Origin: Gemmatimonadales bacterium UBA2975
Lineage (GTDB): Bacteria > Gemmatimonadota > Gemmatimonadetes > Longimicrobiales > Gaopeijiaceae
Reading direction: 5' to 3'
Assembly (NCBI GenBank): GCA_002348265.1
Contig: DEAT01000005.1
Location: 1-19,185 of the forward strand
Length of the DNA stretch: 19,185 nt
Part shown: positions 16,514-19,185 of the stretch, one piece after another
How the letters are laid out: each line of letters begins with the position of its first letter
Numbering within the stretch: position 1 is the first letter of the stretch
Notes under the pieces: generated by a model
The model's database searches: none
Told to the model about the DNA's origin: nothing
What the model saw: the letters and a program-made list of their open reading frames with translations, nothing else
Translations under genes and position numbers: made by a program

Positions 16514-16563
16514 AAAGATCTTCACATGCAACCTTGCGAAAAAGAACGCTGAGCGGGGTGTGA
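16510..16563 (+). CDS. 17-residue mini-ORF bridging two operon genes
   Basis: ATG at 16510 overlaps the TGA of the FAD oxidoreductase (ATGA), and its own TGA (16561-16563) shares its last base with the ATG of the DUF1365 gene (TGATG). The frame therefore fills the gap exactly, with overlap at both ends. The predicted peptide is basic (MKRSSHATLRKRTLSGV). It may act only as a translational bridge that carries ribosomes across the gap, with no role for the peptide. Chance in a 50-bp gap is also possible. Confidence 0.3.
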   Translation: MKRSSHATLRKRTLSGV

Positions 16564-17369
16564 TGGAAAGTGCGATTTACACGGGGATCATCCGACACGC
16601 ACGCTACAAACCTCGGCCCCATAGCTTTTCGTATAGGATCTTCATGATGTATCTAGACCTAAGTGAGCTAGATCAGGTCTTCAACGGGCGCTGGCTCTGG
16701 TCAGCGAAACGTCCAGCACTGGCATGGTTCCGCCGAGCAGACTACCTGGGAGATCCCTCATTACCTATCGATGAGGCAGTTCGAGACGAAGCTGAACAAC
16801 TAACGGGTAAGCGACCCTCGGGTCCGATTCGGGTCCTTACACACCTAAGATACTTCGGATACGTTCAAAATCCGGTGACATTTTACTACTGCTATAGATC
16901 AGACGGAGTGGGAGTCGAAACCATTCTGTCCGAGATCACGAATACGCCATGGGGAGAAAGGCACACTTATGCAGTGCCGGGACCAGTAACAACGCCACTC
17001 CGACCGGGCACAGAGGGTCCAAAAGCTCACAGGCAAGTAACAGAACAGGATCACGTATTCGACAAGGCGTTCCACGTCTCGCCATTTATGGGCATGGACC
17101 ACTCGTACACTTGGCGCTTCAGCATACCGGAAGACGTCCTGACCGTGCACATGGCTAACCACTCGCTGACTGATAAGGAGTCGTCGACACTGTTCGAAGC
17201 AGATCTTTCACTCCGCCGCAAGGAAATCACCGGCTCCGCGCTCGCAAGCATACTAACCCTATACCCACTAATGACCGCTCAAGTCGTCATTGGCATCTAT
17301 TGGCAGGCACTCCGTCTGCTACTGAAACGGGTTCCATTTTTTGTTCACCCCGACAAAAGCTCCCACTAG
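16563..17369 (+). CDS. DUF1365 family protein
   Basis: A 268-residue protein of the uncharacterised DUF1365 family. Typical landmarks are present: the N-terminal YTGIIRHARYKPRPHSFSYR, FGYVQNPVTFYYCY near the middle, ITNTPWGERHTY, and KAFHVSPFMGMDHSYTWRF. The last about 40 residues form a hydrophobic/amphipathic segment (ILTLYPLMTAQVVIGIYWQ) followed by basic residues, suggesting membrane association. ATG at 16563 is chosen; the GTG at 16560 immediately before it would add one residue. Members lie next to FAD oxidoreductase and CFA synthase genes in many bacteria. The molecular function is unknown, and a role in lipid modification is inferred purely from this neighbourhood. Confidence 0.9.
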   Translation: MESAIYTGIIRHARYKPRPHSFSYRIFMMYLDLSELDQVFNGRWLWSAKRPALAWFRRADYLGDPSLPIDEAVRDEAEQLTGKRPSGPIRVLTHLRYFGYVQNPVTFYYCYRSDGVGVETILSEITNTPWGERHTYAVPGPVTTPLRPGTEGPKAHRQVTEQDHVFDKAFHVSPFMGMDHSYTWRFSIPEDVLTVHMANHSLTDKESSTLFEADLSLRRKEITGSALASILTLYPLMTAQVVIGIYWQALRLLLKRVPFFVHPDKSSH

Positions 17370-17381
17370 GTGCAGAACTCA

Positions 17382-18617
17382 ATGAGCCTTATCGACAGAC
17401 TCGCTGAAACTTCTGTTAGGTCAAAGCTTGCTGCACTCAAGGGAGGGCTTCTCACCCTGATCGATGGTAAGCACACCTCAGTGCACGGTGAAGAGGGCGG
17501 TATTGACGTCACCGTCACAATCTTGAATCCGCGCTTTTACCGAGCGATCGCGCTTGGTGGCCATGTCGGGGCAGCGGAGTCTTACGCCGAGGGGATCTGG
17601 ACAACCGAAGACCTAACCTCCCTAGTGCGACTCTTTGTGTGCAACCGAGAAGTGCTTGACGGTATGGAGACTGGGATGGCCCGTTTAGTGCAGCCGCTTC
17701 GACAGTTATTACACTACAAGAATCGAAATACTGAATCCGGAAGTCGACGTAACATTCGGGCGCACTATGACCTAGGAAATAATTTCTTCCGGGAATTCCT
17801 AGATGAGACCATGACGTACTCAGCGGGAATTTTCGACAAGCCAGAATCGACCCTCAAAGAAGCATCAATAGCAAAGTATGACCGACTTTGTCGGAAACTG
17901 TCACTCAGTCCTGAGGATCACGTGATTGAGATCGGCAGCGGTTGGGGCGGATTCGCTCTACACGCAGCTCAGAATTATGGATGCAAGGTCACAACCACGA
18001 CGATCTCAGAGGAGCAGTACGCGCTCGGGAAACTTAGAATCCAAGACGCCGGGCTGGGTGATCGCATTACAATTCTGCTCCAAGATTATCGGAAACTGAC
18101 AGGAACGTTCGACAAGCTTGTTTCTATTGAGATGATCGAGGCGGTTGGACACCATTACTTCGAGTCATTTTTTAACCAGTGCTCACACCTCCTTGCTCCT
18201 CATGGTCTTGCAGCAATCCAAGGGATTACAATCCAAGACCGCTTCTACGAGTCGGCTCGGAAGGAAGTCGACTTCATTAAGAGATATATCTTTCCGGGAA
18301 GCTGCATCCCCTCCATTACCGCACTTTCAACTGCAGCATCGATAACAGACCTCCGACTTGTTCATCTGGAAGACCTGACCCCACACTACGCCGAGACCCT
18401 GAGACGCTGGCGGGCGCGTTTTCTTGGGCGGTGGGACCGAATTGAAGCCCAAGGATTCGATGAGTACTTCAAAAAAATCTGGGAGTTCTATTTCTGCTAC
18501 TGCGAAGGAGGCTTCGACGAAGCCGCGCTTGGTTCTCTCCAATTTCTCTACGCGAAACCCAAAGCTGCTTTGCCGGATCTAGGCGACCTGCCCCCGCTCC
18601 GGAGACATATGCCATGA
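17382..18617 (+). CDS. Cyclopropane-fatty-acyl-phospholipid synthase family protein
   Basis: SAM-dependent enzyme that transfers a methylene (or methyl) group to the cis double bond of acyl chains in membrane phospholipid. The 411-residue protein has the N-terminal lipid-binding domain (about 1-120), then HYDLGNNFF (128-136) and MTYSAG (144-149). The SAM motif VIEIGSGWGGFALH lies at 181-194, and SIEMIEAVG (248-256, with Glu250 and Glu253) and FIKRYIFPGSCIPS (298-311) follow. Also present are LRRWRARF and FYFCYCEGGF near the end. These are the signature segments of full-length bacterial CfaS. ATG at 17382 is chosen because AGGTG lies nine bases before it; the GTG at 17370 adjoining the previous stop would add four residues. 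It overlaps the next methyltransferase by ATGA. True cyclopropanation versus methylation cannot be separated by eye. Confidence 0.92.
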   Translation: MSLIDRLAETSVRSKLAALKGGLLTLIDGKHTSVHGEEGGIDVTVTILNPRFYRAIALGGHVGAAESYAEGIWTTEDLTSLVRLFVCNREVLDGMETGMARLVQPLRQLLHYKNRNTESGSRRNIRAHYDLGNNFFREFLDETMTYSAGIFDKPESTLKEASIAKYDRLCRKLSLSPEDHVIEIGSGWGGFALHAAQNYGCKVTTTTISEEQYALGKLRIQDAGLGDRITILLQDYRKLTGTFDKLVSIEMIEAVGHHYFESFFNQCSHLLAPHGLAAIQGITIQDRFYESARKEVDFIKRYIFPGSCIPSITALSTAASITDLRLVHLEDLTPHYAETLRRWRARFLGRWDRIEAQGFDEYFKKIWEFYFCYCEGGFDEAALGSLQFLYAKPKAALPDLGDLPPLRRHMP

Positions 18618-19185
18618 CAAGCCTCGGAATAAACCTGGCTGAACGCGGGCTAATCCCCCTGCCCGCCCTCCGAATCGGTATCAGACGCCTACTCGCAAAG
18701 CGTCTTCTGGAGGCAGAGCAAGGCCCGAATGTGAGTGCACTTTCGTCGCACTTAAAGGAAAGTGCGATCGCCGTTCTACCCGAAAAAGCTAACGAGCAGC
18801 ATTACGAAGTTCCGGCAGACTTTTTTGAGCTAACTCTGGGGCCGAACCTGAAATACAGCAGTGCATACTGGCCTGAAGGAACAGCGAGTCTGAGTGAAGC
18901 GGAGGAAGCGATGCTCCGGCTCACGGTGCAGCGAGCCGATCTCGCAGACGGCCATGAGATTCTGGAACTCGGTTGTGGATGGGGTTCATTGACGCTGCAT
19001 ATGGCCCAACGTTTTCCCAATGCCAACATCACTGCCGTCTCGAACTCAGCGCCGCAGAGACGATTCATAGAGGCACGAGCACCTCAGAACGTCCGCGTGA
19101 TCACAGCGGATATGAACGAACTTCAGTTAGAACAAAGATTTGACCGCGTCGTCAGCGTCGAAATGTTCGAACACATGAGAAACTA
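18614..19185 (+). CDS. Second CFA-family SAM-dependent methyltransferase (3'-truncated)
   Basis: ATG at 18614 overlaps the CFA synthase stop (ATGA), and the frame is open to the window edge (190 complete codons). A short N-terminal region (about 60 residues, shorter than the CFA lipid domain) is followed by NEQHYEVPADFF (60-71), then KYSSAYWPEG (80-89). The SAM motif ILELGCGWGSLTLH lies at 116-129 and SVEMFEHMRN at 181-190. This layout matches the CFA synthase-like/small-molecule methyltransferase subfamily rather than classical CfaS. The product is likely a methyltransferase acting on unsaturated acyl lipids or a related substrate, but specificity is open. The gene certainly continues past the right edge. 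Confidence 0.88.
   Translation, partial: MTSLGINLAERGLIPLPALRIGIRRLLAKRLLEAEQGPNVSALSSHLKESAIAVLPEKANEQHYEVPADFFELTLGPNLKYSSAYWPEGTASLSEAEEAMLRLTVQRADLADGHEILELGCGWGSLTLHMAQRFPNANITAVSNSAPQRRFIEARAPQNVRVITADMNELQLEQRFDRVVSVEMFEHMRN

Overview
The window looks like chromosomal DNA of a Gram-negative, aerobic bacterium of moderate GC content (about half, by eye). Evidence for an outer membrane and periplasm: a TonB-dependent receptor, two Tat-type signal peptides (RR-S/H-F), Sec-type signal peptides and the periplasmic repair pair MsrPQ. The style of the receptor, the secreted S9 peptidase and the aroA-cmk-rpsA order would fit Gemmatimonadota or a similar uncultivated marine lineage, but this is a weak inference from gene style. 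All genes left of about 7.8 kb read leftward and all genes right of it read rightward. The two arms diverge from one intergenic region (7825-7968).

Left arm (1-7824, minus strand). In transcription order it holds a TonB-dependent receptor, ribonuclease Z, a 412-bp gap with one possible 48-codon ORF, and the conserved run aroA - cmk - rpsA. rpsA runs off the left edge. It encodes a six-domain S1 with long acidic extensions at both ends. Its 156-bp leader carries a 12-bp perfect palindrome and a separate inverted repeat.

Right arm, first part (7969-12036, plus strand). A Tat-exported class V aminotransferase-like protein overlaps by 4 nt the gene of a secreted S9 (DPP4/acylaminoacyl-peptidase type) serine peptidase. 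A small exported thioredoxin-fold protein follows 13 bp later. These three look like one exported amino-acid/peptide-processing unit. Next comes msrP-msrQ (12161-13776), the periplasmic methionine-sulfoxide reductase and its haem membrane partner.

Right arm, second part (14390-19185, plus strand). After a 613-bp gap there is a tightly packed lipid-modification operon: acyl desaturase, FAD-dependent amine-oxidase-like oxidoreductase, DUF1365 protein, cyclopropane-fatty-acid (CFA) synthase, and a second CFA-family methyltransferase cut by the right edge. Gaps are 3 bp, 46-49 bp (filled exactly by a 17-codon mini-ORF overlapping both neighbours), 0-12 bp, and a 4-nt ATGA overlap. The desaturase would supply cis double bonds, one or both SAM enzymes would methylate or methylenate them in membrane phospholipid, and the flavoenzyme plus DUF1365 would carry out further, unproven steps. 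The FAD-oxidoreductase/DUF1365/CFA triad is familiar from proteobacterial singlet-oxygen-stress loci. Its position downstream of MsrPQ suggests an oxidant-defence theme. This operon is the most interesting part of the window.
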